A stretch of DNA of 64,000 nucleotides from Dehalococcoidia bacterium (GTDB taxonomy: Bacteria > Chloroflexota > Dehalococcoidia > Lucifugimonadales > Lucifugimonadaceae), in assembly GCA_028285005.1 (NCBI GenBank), contig JANQQP010000019.1:1-64000 (forward strand). The letters run 5' to 3'. This document shows, one piece after another, positions 25,783 through 34,013 of this stretch. Within the stretch, counting starts at the first letter, position 1. The number at the start of each line of letters is the position of its first letter. A model generated the notes under the pieces. It was not told the origin of the DNA, searched no databases, and was given only the letters and a program-made list of their open reading frames with translations. The translations under genes and the position numbers were made by a program.

Positions 25783-26706
25783 GTGTTTGAGCGCTCCGCA
25801 TCTCCGGTGAACGCGACACAATCCGATTCGGCTACAGACAGGGAAGACTTGACCGACACTCCCCTCCCAAGGGCTTGCACTGCTGAGATCGTAGGCACCT
25901 TTCTTCTCGTGCTATTCGGCACAGGATCCGTAGCAGCGGCCACGTTCACAGGCGCGCAGGTCGGGCTCTGGCAGGTTGCTGCTGTCTGGGGCTTCGGCGT
26001 GGCGATCGCTATCTACGTCACAGCCTCTGTGTCGGGAGCGCATCTGAACCCCGCTGTCAGCTTCGCATTCGCAGTGCTCCGCCCAGCCGAGTTCAGCCCT
26101 CGGCGGATGCTGGTGTACTGGAGCGGGCAGATGGTCGGTGCGGTGCTAGCGGGTGTGGTTGTGCTGCTGGCGTTCAATCCGTTCATCTCGGAGTTCGAAG
26201 ATCAGAACGGCCTTGACCGCGGCGAGCCCGGCAGCGAGCGCTCTGCGATGGCGTTCGGCGAGTACTTCCCGAATCCCACTCTGTTCGGCACCGACGAAGA
26301 GGCGGCAGACCTTGTCTCACCGCTGCACGCCGTGGCCGTTGAGGCGTTCGGCACTGCTGTGCTTGCGCTTGTCATCTTCGCCGTGATCGACCGCCGCAAC
26401 GTCTCGCTTCCGTCCAAAGGCATGGCGCCGTTCTTCATCGGCTTCACAGTCGCCATTCTGATCAGCCTGTTCGCTCCGATCACTCAGGCAGGTTGGAATC
26501 CCGCCCGGGACTTCGGGCCGCGGCTCGTCGCATTTGCCGCAGGCTGGGGAGATATAGCGATACCGGGTCCGCGCTCAGGTTTCTGGGTGTACATCGTTGG
26601 CCCTCTGATTGGAGCACCAATTGGCGCTGCAATCTGGGACTACGTCGTTCGGCCGGGTCTGAAGCGCACAAGCGAGGAGGACGCTGCCGATGTCGAAGTC
26701 GCCTGA
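25783..26706 (+). CDS. aqpS: aquaglyceroporin, AqpS-like (arsenite channel candidate)
   Basis: MIP-family channel of 307 residues with six predicted helices and a long loop (about 140-180) between helices 3 and 4. Pore motifs are AHLNPAVSFAFA and GWNPARDFGPRL; the Asp after the second NPAR is the glycerol-facilitator marker. It overlaps arsC by 17 bases. In Sinorhizobium meliloti, AqpS takes the place of ArsB: ArsC reduces arsenate and arsenite leaves through the channel. The same pairing here makes that role likely (inference). The GTG start has no good ribosome site and the first 30 residues are polar, so the true start may be further in. Confidence 0.82.
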   Translation: MFERSASPVNATQSDSATDREDLTDTPLPRACTAEIVGTFLLVLFGTGSVAAATFTGAQVGLWQVAAVWGFGVAIAIYVTASVSGAHLNPAVSFAFAVLRPAEFSPRRMLVYWSGQMVGAVLAGVVVLLAFNPFISEFEDQNGLDRGEPGSERSAMAFGEYFPNPTLFGTDEEAADLVSPLHAVAVEAFGTAVLALVIFAVIDRRNVSLPSKGMAPFFIGFTVAILISLFAPITQAGWNPARDFGPRLVAFAAGWGDIAIPGPRSGFWVYIVGPLIGAPIGAAIWDYVVRPGLKRTSEEDAADVEVA

Positions 26707-27121
26707 TGTGCTCTTCGTATGCGTTCACAACGCCGGCAGAAGCCAGATAGCGAAAGCGTTGTTCAACGCCAGAGCCATAGAGCGTGGCCTGGACATTTCT
26801 GCGGGCTCGGCGGGCACGATTCCGTCGGAGAGAGTGCATCCTGCGGTCGTAGAGGTGATGGCAGAGATCGGAATAGACCTGTCATCTGAGCACGGCAGAC
26901 TGCTTACTGACGAGATGCTTTCCGATGATCCTAGAGTGATCACTATGGGCTGCCAGGTAGACGCCGAGGCATGCCCGTCGCTCGTCATAGACCGGGTTGT
27001 CGATTGGGGACTACCCGATCCCAAGGACCGACCGATTGACGAAGTGAGGGCGATTCGAGATGAGATCGGGAACCGCGTCGACGCTCTCCTCTCCGAAATG
27101 ACAAGCGATTCGGTCAAGTAA
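26690..27121 (+). CDS. arsC: arsenate reductase, thioredoxin-coupled (LMW phosphatase fold)
   Basis: A 143-residue cytoplasmic enzyme reducing arsenate to arsenite. The P-loop is FVCVHNAGRSQ (C11-x5-R17), and the relay cysteines are C88 and C95 (MGCQVDAEACPS). The WGLPDPKD segment supplies the general-acid Asp. This set of three cysteines identifies the thioredoxin-dependent ArsC class rather than a protein tyrosine phosphatase. It overlaps the aquaglyceroporin gene by 17 bases, so the two are probably co-translated. It converges on sodX with only 3 bases between the stop codons. Confidence 0.92.
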   Translation: MSKSPDVLFVCVHNAGRSQIAKALFNARAIERGLDISAGSAGTIPSERVHPAVVEVMAEIGIDLSSEHGRLLTDEMLSDDPRVITMGCQVDAEACPSLVIDRVVDWGLPDPKDRPIDEVRAIRDEIGNRVDALLSEMTSDSVK

Positions 27122-27124
27122 AGA

Positions 27125-27562
27125 TCAGCGCAGTCGGCGGGTGACCTTGCCCGTGATCGCTCCGAGTGACACCGTTCCAAACTTCCGGCTGTCCGTCGAG
27201 GCGGCGCGATTGTCACCCAGCAACACATACTCGTTGGTGCAAGGCCACCACGAGTGATCGGACGTCGGGCTCTCTGAGTCGGGTACGTGAGGTTCCGGGA
27301 TCTCGGAACCGTTTATCTTGAGTTGGCCGTCTTCGAGGCTAACCTCTTCGTCAGGAAGCCCGACGACCCGCTTCAGAAACCAACGTCCCGGTGTCACCGG
27401 ATCCTCGAAGCGCACGACATCGAATCTCTGTGGTTTGTTCGGCCATCGGTAGGCGCGCCTGTTTACGACGACCCATGAACCGTCCGGAAACGCCGGGTCC
27501 ATGCTTGCGCCTCTCACCTGCACCAGCTTCGCGGTCGCAATATCGAGGATTCGTCCGATCAT
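27125..27562 (-). CDS. sodX: nickel-SOD maturation protease (S26 signal-peptidase family)
   Basis: A 145-residue S26 protease with catalytic Ser in VRGASMDPAF (S20) and Lys in WFLKRVVGLPDE (K64), plus the family box VLLGDNRAASTDSRKFG. It lacks the N-terminal membrane anchor of signal peptidase I, as expected for the soluble enzyme that trims the Ni-SOD propeptide. It is divergent from the Ni-SOD gene across 130 bases, which strongly supports that assignment. A general signal peptidase is less likely given its small size and context. Confidence 0.88.
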   Translation of the reverse strand: MIGRILDIATAKLVQVRGASMDPAFPDGSWVVVNRRAYRWPNKPQRFDVVRFEDPVTPGRWFLKRVVGLPDEEVSLEDGQLKINGSEIPEPHVPDSESPTSDHSWWPCTNEYVLLGDNRAASTDSRKFGTVSLGAITGKVTRRLR

Positions 27563-27692
27563 GGTTCACTAGCACTGATTGCGGCCTGGTTTCGTGATAG
27601 ATTTACCGGGCTCCAAACCGCTTTGGCCAACCGTCTTCATCTTGTCAGAGGAGCGGGCCAACACCAAGTACTACCAAGATAAGGAGTCCTGA

Positions 27693-28121
27693 ATGATTCT
27701 GGACATAAAGCGGCTCGCAGATCGAATCCTGCCGATTGGCACGGCTGAAGCCCACTGTGATATTCCCTGCGGAATCTATGACCCACGAGATGCGATCCAG
27801 GCAGCCCAGACGGTGATTCGCATGACTGAGCTGATCGGAGAGCTTGGCACTCCATCATCAGTCGAGGACCACAACTCCTTCGCCCGCTATGTGCTCGTCA
27901 AAGAGGAGCACGCGAAGAAGGCCAAGGACGACATCCTCGTTATCTGGACCGACTACTTCAAGCCTGAGCACTCAGCGAAGTGGCCCGACCTGCATGAAAA
28001 GGTCTGGAACGCCTGCAAGCTTGGCAGCTACGTGAAGCAGCACGTTGATATGGCGAAGGCTCAGGAGTTCAAGGCCGCTCTTGAAGAGATCGGTGAGCTT
28101 TTCGCAGAGTCGAAGAAGTAA
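27693..28121 (+). CDS. sodN: nickel-containing superoxide dismutase
   Basis: A 142-residue precursor. A 20-residue propeptide ends at A20; the mature protein would start with the nickel hook HCDIPCGIYDP, giving H21, C22 and C26 as ligands (His1, Cys2, Cys6 of the mature enzyme) and Tyr29 in the access channel. The rest is the four-helix bundle with EEHAKKAKDDI. It removes superoxide in the cytoplasm and needs a protease to expose the hook, encoded by the divergent sodX. AAGGAG lies 7 bases before the ATG. A strong terminator follows. Confidence 0.96.
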   Translation: MILDIKRLADRILPIGTAEAHCDIPCGIYDPRDAIQAAQTVIRMTELIGELGTPSSVEDHNSFARYVLVKEEHAKKAKDDILVIWTDYFKPEHSAKWPDLHEKVWNACKLGSYVKQHVDMAKAQEFKAALEEIGELFAESKK

Positions 28122-28141
28122 GCTCCTCCAATCGAAACGAA

Positions 28142-28177
28142 AAGCGCCCGGACAGTGATGTCCGGGCGCTTTTTCTT
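28142..28177 (+). terminator. rho-independent terminator after sodN
   Basis: A 14-bp stem (AAAGCGCCCGGACA, 28142-28155, paired with 28160-28173) with loop GTGA, running into TTTTTCTT. It lies 20 bases after the sodN stop and before the convergent cupin gene; on the other strand the stem is preceded by the A-run, so it could work in both directions. Confidence 0.9.
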
Positions 28178-28192
28178 GTCTGAGTCTTCTTT

Positions 28193-28555
28193 CTACTTCG
28201 AGAAGAATTTCACGTCGTCGCTAATGTATTCCTCCCGGATTGGCGACCAGATGTCCAGCGCCTGACATCCGTCCTCAGTCGCTTCCACCAGGTGTTCGAC
28301 GTCGCCCGGAATAACGTAGTGGTCTCCAGAGCTAAGCAGCTTCTTGTCGCCGCCCACGGTGAACCACGCAGCTCCACGGAGGACGCGGCCACACTGTTCA
28401 TGGGGATGGCTGTGAGCGGGAACCACGGCGTTTGGCTCGATGTCGATGATTCCCATCATGATCCTGGCACCCCAGATCAGGCGAGCTTCCACACCGGGGA
28501 CCAGCTTCCGGCGCTCAACCTCGTTCTCGTCATAGAAGTACATCTCAGCATCCAC
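28193..28555 (-). CDS. cupin-domain protein
   Basis: A 120-residue single cupin barrel. Motif 1 is AHSHPHEQCGRVLRG with likely metal-binding His residues, and motif 2 is GDHYVIPGDVEHLVEA. No signal peptide. Small cupins of this type bind a divalent metal and often act as sensors or small dioxygenases/isomerases; no substrate can be assigned. It lies downstream of the transketolase-like gene on the same strand, but a strong hairpin separates them, so it may be expressed on its own. Confidence 0.8.
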   Translation of the reverse strand: MDAEMYFYDENEVERRKLVPGVEARLIWGARIMMGIIDIEPNAVVPAHSHPHEQCGRVLRGAAWFTVGGDKKLLSSGDHYVIPGDVEHLVEATEDGCQALDIWSPIREEYISDDVKFFSK

Positions 28556-28586
28556 CTCTTTGGGTCAGCTTGTCGCTCATTAAGCA

Positions 28587-28614
28587 ACGAGGCGACGCCG
28601 ATGCGTCGCCTCGT
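28587..28614 (-). terminator. hairpin between transketolase-like gene and cupin
   Basis: A perfect 12-bp stem (ACGAGGCGACGC, 28587-28598, with 28603-28614) and a 4-base loop, 24 bases after the transketolase-like stop. The tail on the leftward strand (TTGCTTAAT) is only partly T-rich, so it may attenuate rather than fully terminate. Confidence 0.6.
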
Positions 28615-28637
28615 ATTTCAGTCGATTTTCTGTCTGC

Positions 28638-31196
28638 CTAGACTCCGGCGAGGTCGTCGCTCTGCCTCTTAAGTCGAGCGTCGCGTTCGTTCGCGAACCT
28701 GGTTATGCCAGCGACGATCGACTCCGGGTCGAGGTGGGCTTCTGCAATCACGTCCGCCTCGGTCCCACCACTCAACCACTGGTTATCCCAGTCAGAGAAG
28801 AGTGAGTACTCAGCAGTCAGTGGGCCAATGTTCGCCAGCGGCATGATCCGGTGTGTGCCGGTGCTGACAACCATCAAGTCGTTCTTAGAACCCGCCGGCA
28901 GAACTGAGTTTCGATACGATTCTGGCTGCCGATCAAACAGCTCCTCACTGATGCAGGCTATGACCTTGACGTTGATACCTGCCTCAGCAAGGCGCGGCAG
29001 CGAGTTGACGAGGTTAACCGTCGAACTTGAACCCTGTGTCAAGACATAGCCGTGCTTAGGCTTGTTCGGATCAAAGTCTTTGATCACGTAGAGTCCCTTT
29101 GCAGCAGCCTTGATGTCGGTATCGGCGAACTTCGAGCGGTCGGCGACCGCGAAGTCGGGTCTGGCCACTTCGAGAACGATGACACCGACTTTGGGATCTT
29201 TCGCCGCAATCTCGGCCGCAGCGAAGTAGCCAGGCGCCACGTCGTTGTAGTCCCAGAAGCTAAGCGTGATCGCCTGACCGCGCGGGAACAGCTTCCATAC
29301 CTGCGGAGCGAAGATGCCGAAGTGCGTGCGAGCGTCAGCGGCCGTCTCTGGTCCTGAGTGGCCGGCCAGGATGTGCAGCACGCCAACTCTGAACGGGCTG
29401 TCCTGGTTCTGCTGGCTCCAGACTCGAGCCGGGAGGTACATAAGAGGTGTAAACGCGCCGTATGTCCCGCTGACCGCCCAGACCCCGTTGTGAACGTCCG
29501 GGTCCAGAGACGCCGACTGACCGATTAGCCCGATAGCGGTTGAGGCGTTTCCGGCCTCCTGGATTCCGGCCTTGAGTATGCTGCCGGATGGGTTCGTGAT
29601 CGGATCAAAGTAGCCGAACAGCGAGCTGTGCTGGACATTGATCGATTCGGCAAGGTCAGCGGCTATGGCCACAAACCTGTTCTCAGTCACGTAGTTCGCC
29701 CACTTAAAGATCTCGGAGATCGCACGGCGAGTACCGCGAACGTTTCCTGCTTCCTCAAACAGTTTGATCGAAACGTCCGACGAGCTGCCGTCAGACGGAT
29801 TACTGACCGTAACCGACTGAGGCTCGACCGGCAGATTGGCGACCGCCAGGCGCGAGTCCTGGAAAGGATCTCCCTTTGTATTGACGCTTAGCGGCAGGTC
29901 ATCCTTTACTCCGTCGCCGATCTCCACCAATCGGTCTGCCAGCCAGTCGCCGAGGCCGTTCTTCTCAAGTATCGACATCGCGATGTCGATATTGGTCTTG
30001 AACTGGATCAGCCGCTCGCGATCGTCCGAGATCGGCCCATCATGGATGCCTTCGAACTCCACGTTGTATTGCTCTTCAAAGGTTCTTGCGAGTGCCTTGA
30101 AGTAGTCGCCGTTCTGCGGGAAGCCGTAAGGGTGCGACGCGTGATCGATGATCTGCTTGCCGTATCCCGGCAGCTCACCATCGATGGCGCCCGGCCACCA
30201 GCCCTTGACCGTCTTTCCAACGAGGATCATCGGTCGACGGTCAGATGGATCGCCGTCCTCCATAGCCTTGTAAGCGGCCGCTACCTGGTCGTAGTCATTC
30301 GCGTTGTCGATGCTGAACACATTCCAGCCGTAGGACGCCCATTGACTCGGGATGTCATAGGAGTCGAACTGCGGCGGAACGACGCTGCCGACAAGTTCGT
30401 CATCGATTCCTGCGTTGTTGTATGACAGAAGCACTCGCAGGCGTTTGCCGACCTGCTGAGCCACAGCCTGCGTCTTGAGCTCTTGCGAGTGTCCGGAAGT
30501 CATCGCGAATTCACCCTCGATCGCAACGATCTTGGGTGAATCGATCGGCGCGCCCATCATGTCCCAGAAGGCAGCCTTTCCGGCCGCGGTTGCGACACCT
30601 ACGCCCGATGGTCCGCCATTGACGTCGTTTGTGAGGTCGGTCGTCTCTGAGTGTCCAGAAAGAGCTCTGATACCGCGCAGCTTGGCCTGCTCAAACAGTG
30701 GATGGTCTTCGAGATCGCGTTCCTTTAGCAGCGTCGCCAACGCGCCTGCGCCACGGCGAAACCCGAGGGCGTCTATAGAGAGCATTGAAGACTGAGGGTC
30801 AGCGAGGTAGCGGTCATCACCGGTGCGGCCGTGCTTGCGGGCCAGCGCCTCGCCCAGGATCATCCACAGGGCGTAAGTGACGGGGGCATTGTGACCACCA
30901 GCCAGCATGAACCTGTCTGCATATGGATGCTTGGGTCGGCGGTAGTCATAGTTGAGACCTCCGGACTGAGGCCCGAGGAGGTGCGATGTCACGACCATGG
31001 GTGTGTAGGCGAGCGGGCCGCCGAAATGACCGGTCTGGGAGTAGTTGCCCAGAAGCGTCAGGGTCATTGCGGTCAGGAATCCGACGTCGCCGAAGCGAGT
31101 GCGATCGAAGTCGGGGACATTGATTTCGTCGCGCCTCGAACGGCGCTCGATGTCCAATCCATTGACGGTCACTGTCTGTGTTCGTTCTTGAAGCAC
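28638..31196 (-). CDS. transketolase-like thiamine diphosphate enzyme (divergent, long)
   Basis: An 852-residue protein, about 190 longer than ordinary transketolase. The N-terminal domain has recognisable blocks (TGHFGGPLAYTPM, YADRFMLAGGHNAPVTYAL, GHSETTDLTNDVNGGPSGVG). The metal motif is altered: AIEGEFAMTSGH replaces the usual GDG, while YNNAGID keeps the Asn. The Pyr domain keeps the catalytic Glu (LKAGIQEAGNASTAIG), followed by the distinctive HSGPETAADARTHFGIF. A C-terminal transketolase domain completes it. It starts at GTG with GGAG upstream. Next to it is an acetolactate-synthase-like gene on the same strand. Transketolase activity is possible but not assured; phosphoketolase motifs are not seen. 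Confidence 0.72.
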   Translation of the reverse strand: MLQERTQTVTVNGLDIERRSRRDEINVPDFDRTRFGDVGFLTAMTLTLLGNYSQTGHFGGPLAYTPMVVTSHLLGPQSGGLNYDYRRPKHPYADRFMLAGGHNAPVTYALWMILGEALARKHGRTGDDRYLADPQSSMLSIDALGFRRGAGALATLLKERDLEDHPLFEQAKLRGIRALSGHSETTDLTNDVNGGPSGVGVATAAGKAAFWDMMGAPIDSPKIVAIEGEFAMTSGHSQELKTQAVAQQVGKRLRVLLSYNNAGIDDELVGSVVPPQFDSYDIPSQWASYGWNVFSIDNANDYDQVAAAYKAMEDGDPSDRRPMILVGKTVKGWWPGAIDGELPGYGKQIIDHASHPYGFPQNGDYFKALARTFEEQYNVEFEGIHDGPISDDRERLIQFKTNIDIAMSILEKNGLGDWLADRLVEIGDGVKDDLPLSVNTKGDPFQDSRLAVANLPVEPQSVTVSNPSDGSSSDVSIKLFEEAGNVRGTRRAISEIFKWANYVTENRFVAIAADLAESINVQHSSLFGYFDPITNPSGSILKAGIQEAGNASTAIGLIGQSASLDPDVHNGVWAVSGTYGAFTPLMYLPARVWSQQNQDSPFRVGVLHILAGHSGPETAADARTHFGIFAPQVWKLFPRGQAITLSFWDYNDVAPGYFAAAEIAAKDPKVGVIVLEVARPDFAVADRSKFADTDIKAAAKGLYVIKDFDPNKPKHGYVLTQGSSSTVNLVNSLPRLAEAGINVKVIACISEELFDRQPESYRNSVLPAGSKNDLMVVSTGTHRIMPLANIGPLTAEYSLFSDWDNQWLSGGTEADVIAEAHLDPESIVAGITRFANERDARLKRQSDDLAGV

Positions 31197-31316
31197 CGGC
31201 GCTAATCTCCTGTGCGGATGTGTTTGGTGTCTCTATTTTTCAACCGGCACTTTACCAGCCCGGCCGACTGAAAGGCGTTGAAATGGTCTTAAAACTCTGG
31301 CTGTCAATCTCACCAG

Positions 31317-32996
31317 CTACCCGTGCGAGCCGAGTTTTCGGCTGATCGCTGCTTCGGCAACGGGACTGATGATCTGCGCGATCTCGACGTTCACCAGAGC
31401 CGGGCCGTTGTAGTCGAAAGCGCGTTTCATGGCCGGCTCGAGCTGCTCGAAGCTGGTCACATGCTCCGAGTGAGCACCAAGACCCTGTGCCACCTGGTCG
31501 TATCTCGTTGGCAACAGATCGGTCCAGACCGGTCGACCGTACAGACCTTTCTGGATCTGCCAGTCGATTCCCCAGATGGAGTTGTTGCCGACGATCATCT
31601 TGACCGGCAAGTTGTGGCGGACCATCGTGTCGATCTCCATCCCGTTGAAGCCGAACGACCCGTCTCCCACCGCAAGCACAACACGCTCGTCTGGGAGCGC
31701 AACCTGCGCGCCGAGCGCATACGGCAACCCGACACCGATCATTCCGAAGCTGGACACGTTGTGAAAGCGGAATGGCTTGTCCCGCTTGATCGATGCGCGC
31801 AGGAAGTGACAGTAGTCTCCTCCGTCGTAAGTGATGTGCGTGTCCGAGTCGATGAACTTCTGCAACGTCTCGCTGATGAACATGGGATGGATGGGATCGG
31901 CGGCTGACGCCAGTTCGTACAGTTCAGCCATCCACGAGTCGTGCTCAGCCCTTAGCGAGGCAAGCCAGTCGTCGCGACGTGTCCAGTCCAGTTTTTTCGC
32001 TGCGTCTGACATCTGACTAACGACAGGTCCGAGGTCGCCAAGGATGCCAACCTCAACTGTCCGGGCTCGACCGATCTCCGCTGGAGACGGATCGATAACT
32101 ATCACCTTCGCGTTCTGAGCAAACGGCGGGCTTCCGCCGAAGCCAAGCGTGTAGTCGAGCCGCTTGCCGAGCATCAGGACTACGTCGGCTTCGCCAACTT
32201 TCTGCGCAGCCCGGTTCAGTGGTAGATAGCCAAGCCCGATGCTGTATTCGTGTGAGTCCGGAATAAGCGCTCGGGCCGAGTCTTCGGAGACAAATGGAAT
32301 GTGAGTCTGCTCGACGAACTCTTGGACGGTTTCCGGGTCAGCCGTAGCTCCGGCCGACGAACCGGCCATGATCAGCGGCCGCTCCGCACGGTTGAGCAGT
32401 TGGAGAGCTCGTTCAACCTGCGTCGAATCACCGGCAACCTTCTGCGGGAGACTGTGCTCCCTCGGCGCGTATCTTGCGGCCGCGGCATCGTCTACCTCGG
32501 CGGCCTGGAAGTCGTGAGGAATGGTTAGATGTACCGGGCCTTGCCGACCCGAGAGAGCAGTACGGAATGCGAGAGCGACGTATTCGGGGATGCGTTCGGG
32601 TGATGGAACCTGCCAGGCGCCTTTCGTGACTGGTGCGGCGACTCCAACCTGGTCGAACTCCTGCATAGCGCCTCGACCGAGGTTCGGTGAATCAGCGGAA
32701 CCGGAGATGTTGATCACGGGAGCTTCGGAGTGGATCGCGTTCGCAAGAGCAGGCACGGCGTTCGCGTGGCCGGGCGTCGTGGAAAGCGTCACAGCCCCGC
32801 GTCTCAGGATCCGTGAGTACGAATCAGCTGCATGAACGGCGCCGGATTCGTGCCTGAAGTCGACCATCCTGAAGTCTTCATCATGCATCTTGTCCAGCAT
32901 GTCGAGGATGTGGTCGCCGGCGATGCCGAATACTGTGTCGACTCCTTCGGCCTTGAGCGCCTTTATCAGGAGATCGCTTCCAGTGACTTTGGCCAT
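31317..32996 (-). CDS. acetolactate synthase-like thiamine diphosphate enzyme
   Basis: A 559-residue ThDP-dependent decarboxylase/lyase of the AHAS-oxalyl-CoA decarboxylase superfamily. The N-terminal domain has the catalytic Glu (DFRHESGAVHAADSYSR). The central domain binds nucleotide or FAD. The C-terminal ThDP motif is VGDGSFGFNGMEIDTMVRHN through VGNNSIWG (GDG-x(24-27)-NN). No regulatory subunit gene is adjacent, so branched-chain amino acid synthesis is not the obvious role; 2-hydroxyacyl-CoA lyase, oxalyl-CoA decarboxylase or carboligase activity are alternatives. The transketolase-like gene follows 120 bases downstream. Confidence 0.8.
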   Translation of the reverse strand: MAKVTGSDLLIKALKAEGVDTVFGIAGDHILDMLDKMHDEDFRMVDFRHESGAVHAADSYSRILRRGAVTLSTTPGHANAVPALANAIHSEAPVINISGSADSPNLGRGAMQEFDQVGVAAPVTKGAWQVPSPERIPEYVALAFRTALSGRQGPVHLTIPHDFQAAEVDDAAAARYAPREHSLPQKVAGDSTQVERALQLLNRAERPLIMAGSSAGATADPETVQEFVEQTHIPFVSEDSARALIPDSHEYSIGLGYLPLNRAAQKVGEADVVLMLGKRLDYTLGFGGSPPFAQNAKVIVIDPSPAEIGRARTVEVGILGDLGPVVSQMSDAAKKLDWTRRDDWLASLRAEHDSWMAELYELASAADPIHPMFISETLQKFIDSDTHITYDGGDYCHFLRASIKRDKPFRFHNVSSFGMIGVGLPYALGAQVALPDERVVLAVGDGSFGFNGMEIDTMVRHNLPVKMIVGNNSIWGIDWQIQKGLYGRPVWTDLLPTRYDQVAQGLGAHSEHVTSFEQLEPAMKRAFDYNGPALVNVEIAQIISPVAEAAISRKLGSHG

Positions 32997-33135
32997 ACGT
33001 AATTCGCCCCTTCGCGAGCAAGTTGTAAGCAGCTCTGGCTATCTACACGGCCAGATACGTCTCGTTGTGCCAGCGGAAAAGGTTAGCACCAGCCGCAGAC
33101 CCGGTCAGTAGACCGCAGATGACAGAGAATTGCGA

Positions 33136-33357
33136 TTAGCTACGGGCGGGCGCTGGTTTGACGACCAGGGCGTCGAGCATGCGCTGAGATGCCCGAGCGA
33201 TCTGGTCGACGGCTTTATCGAATGCCTTCTCATTGGCCTGAGAAGGTTTCCGGAAGCCACTGATCTTCCGTACGTACTGCAGAGCTGCTGCCCTGATGTC
33301 GTCATCGGTTACACGGTCTTCGAATGGAGGTCGTAGCGTCTTGATGCTTCTGCACAC
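33136..33357 (-). CDS. DUF2277 family protein
   Basis: A 73-residue protein that matches DUF2277 from end to end: the invariant start MCRSIKTLRPPF, then AALQYVRKISGFRKPSQAN and a C-terminal helix RASQRMLDALV. No function is established for the family. It is helical with a basic centre. It is 139 bases upstream of the acetolactate-synthase-like gene on the same strand and divergent from a small membrane protein gene. Confidence 0.85.
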   Translation of the reverse strand: MCRSIKTLRPPFEDRVTDDDIRAAALQYVRKISGFRKPSQANEKAFDKAVDQIARASQRMLDALVVKPAPARS

Positions 33358-33382
33358 GGTGATCTCTCCAGATACGTTCGGG

Positions 33383-33405
33383 ACCAGATGCGAGGTCGAT
33401 CTGGT
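33383..33405. promoter_or_regulatory. inverted repeat in divergent spacer
   Basis: ACCAGAT (33383-33389) and ATCTGGT (33399-33405) form perfect 7-bp arms 9 bases apart, 26 bases upstream of the DUF2277 start in the 191-base spacer shared with the rightward gene at 33549. The size and symmetry suit a dimeric repressor. No clear -10/-35 pair was seen. Confidence 0.3.
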
Positions 33406-33548
33406 CTGGAATAGGCAGATTGCCGGATGATTATCGCCTGTAGTCTCATAGAATTGAGTTCTGGCAGCAAATCCGCTGGGGCGATTCTAACGTCGTAACT
33501 AAGTGGAATCGTGCACTGCGCAACGAACTTGCGTCAAACTAACCGATA

Positions 33549-33935
33549 GTGATCACACCGCAGATAAAACGCCGCACCCTGAGATGGGCCTTCTCCACGA
33601 CGCTGGCTATGCTGGCGTTTGTGGCGCTTCTGCTGCCAATCGTCACTCCGGGACTCAATCCGGGTCTCGTCGGGGTGCAGCCGTTCCATGGACACGTGAC
33701 GGTGAACGGTGTCGTAGAGGCGCACAGTCACGACCTCGACTCAACAGAGAACGACGGACTCGTTTTCACGAGCGACAACTCCGGTGCAGCCGCCGGTGGC
33801 CTGACCATCATGACACCTCCGGCTGAACGCACCACGCCCACGGGGACGACCACCCGGCAACTGGTACTCGTTGGCCCAGCGTTCGATCAGTGGACGCCCG
33901 ATTCTCCTGTCACTCCACCACGCCTTTCAGCCTGA
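33549..33935 (+). CDS. small membrane-anchored protein of unknown function
   Basis: A 128-residue protein starting at GTG. It has a basic N-terminus and one hydrophobic helix (about 13-33, WAFSTTLAMLAFVALLLPIV), so it is either anchored with its C-part outside or secreted. The outer part carries HGHVTVNGVVEAHSHDL, a His-rich patch that resembles the motif style of the next gene, then a Thr/Pro-rich tail. I do not recognise a family. The next gene, 78 bases downstream, encodes a His-rich lipoprotein, so a shared metal-related extracytoplasmic role is possible. Confidence 0.55.
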   Translation: MITPQIKRRTLRWAFSTTLAMLAFVALLLPIVTPGLNPGLVGVQPFHGHVTVNGVVEAHSHDLDSTENDGLVFTSDNSGAAAGGLTIMTPPAERTTPTGTTTRQLVLVGPAFDQWTPDSPVTPPRLSA

Positions 33936-34013
33936 CTTCAACTCAGTTCGTCGCGGCCCGAGTAATCGGTGTTTCGCGACCTTGTTGTGTTTCATCGCTG
34001 AAAGGAAAGATCT

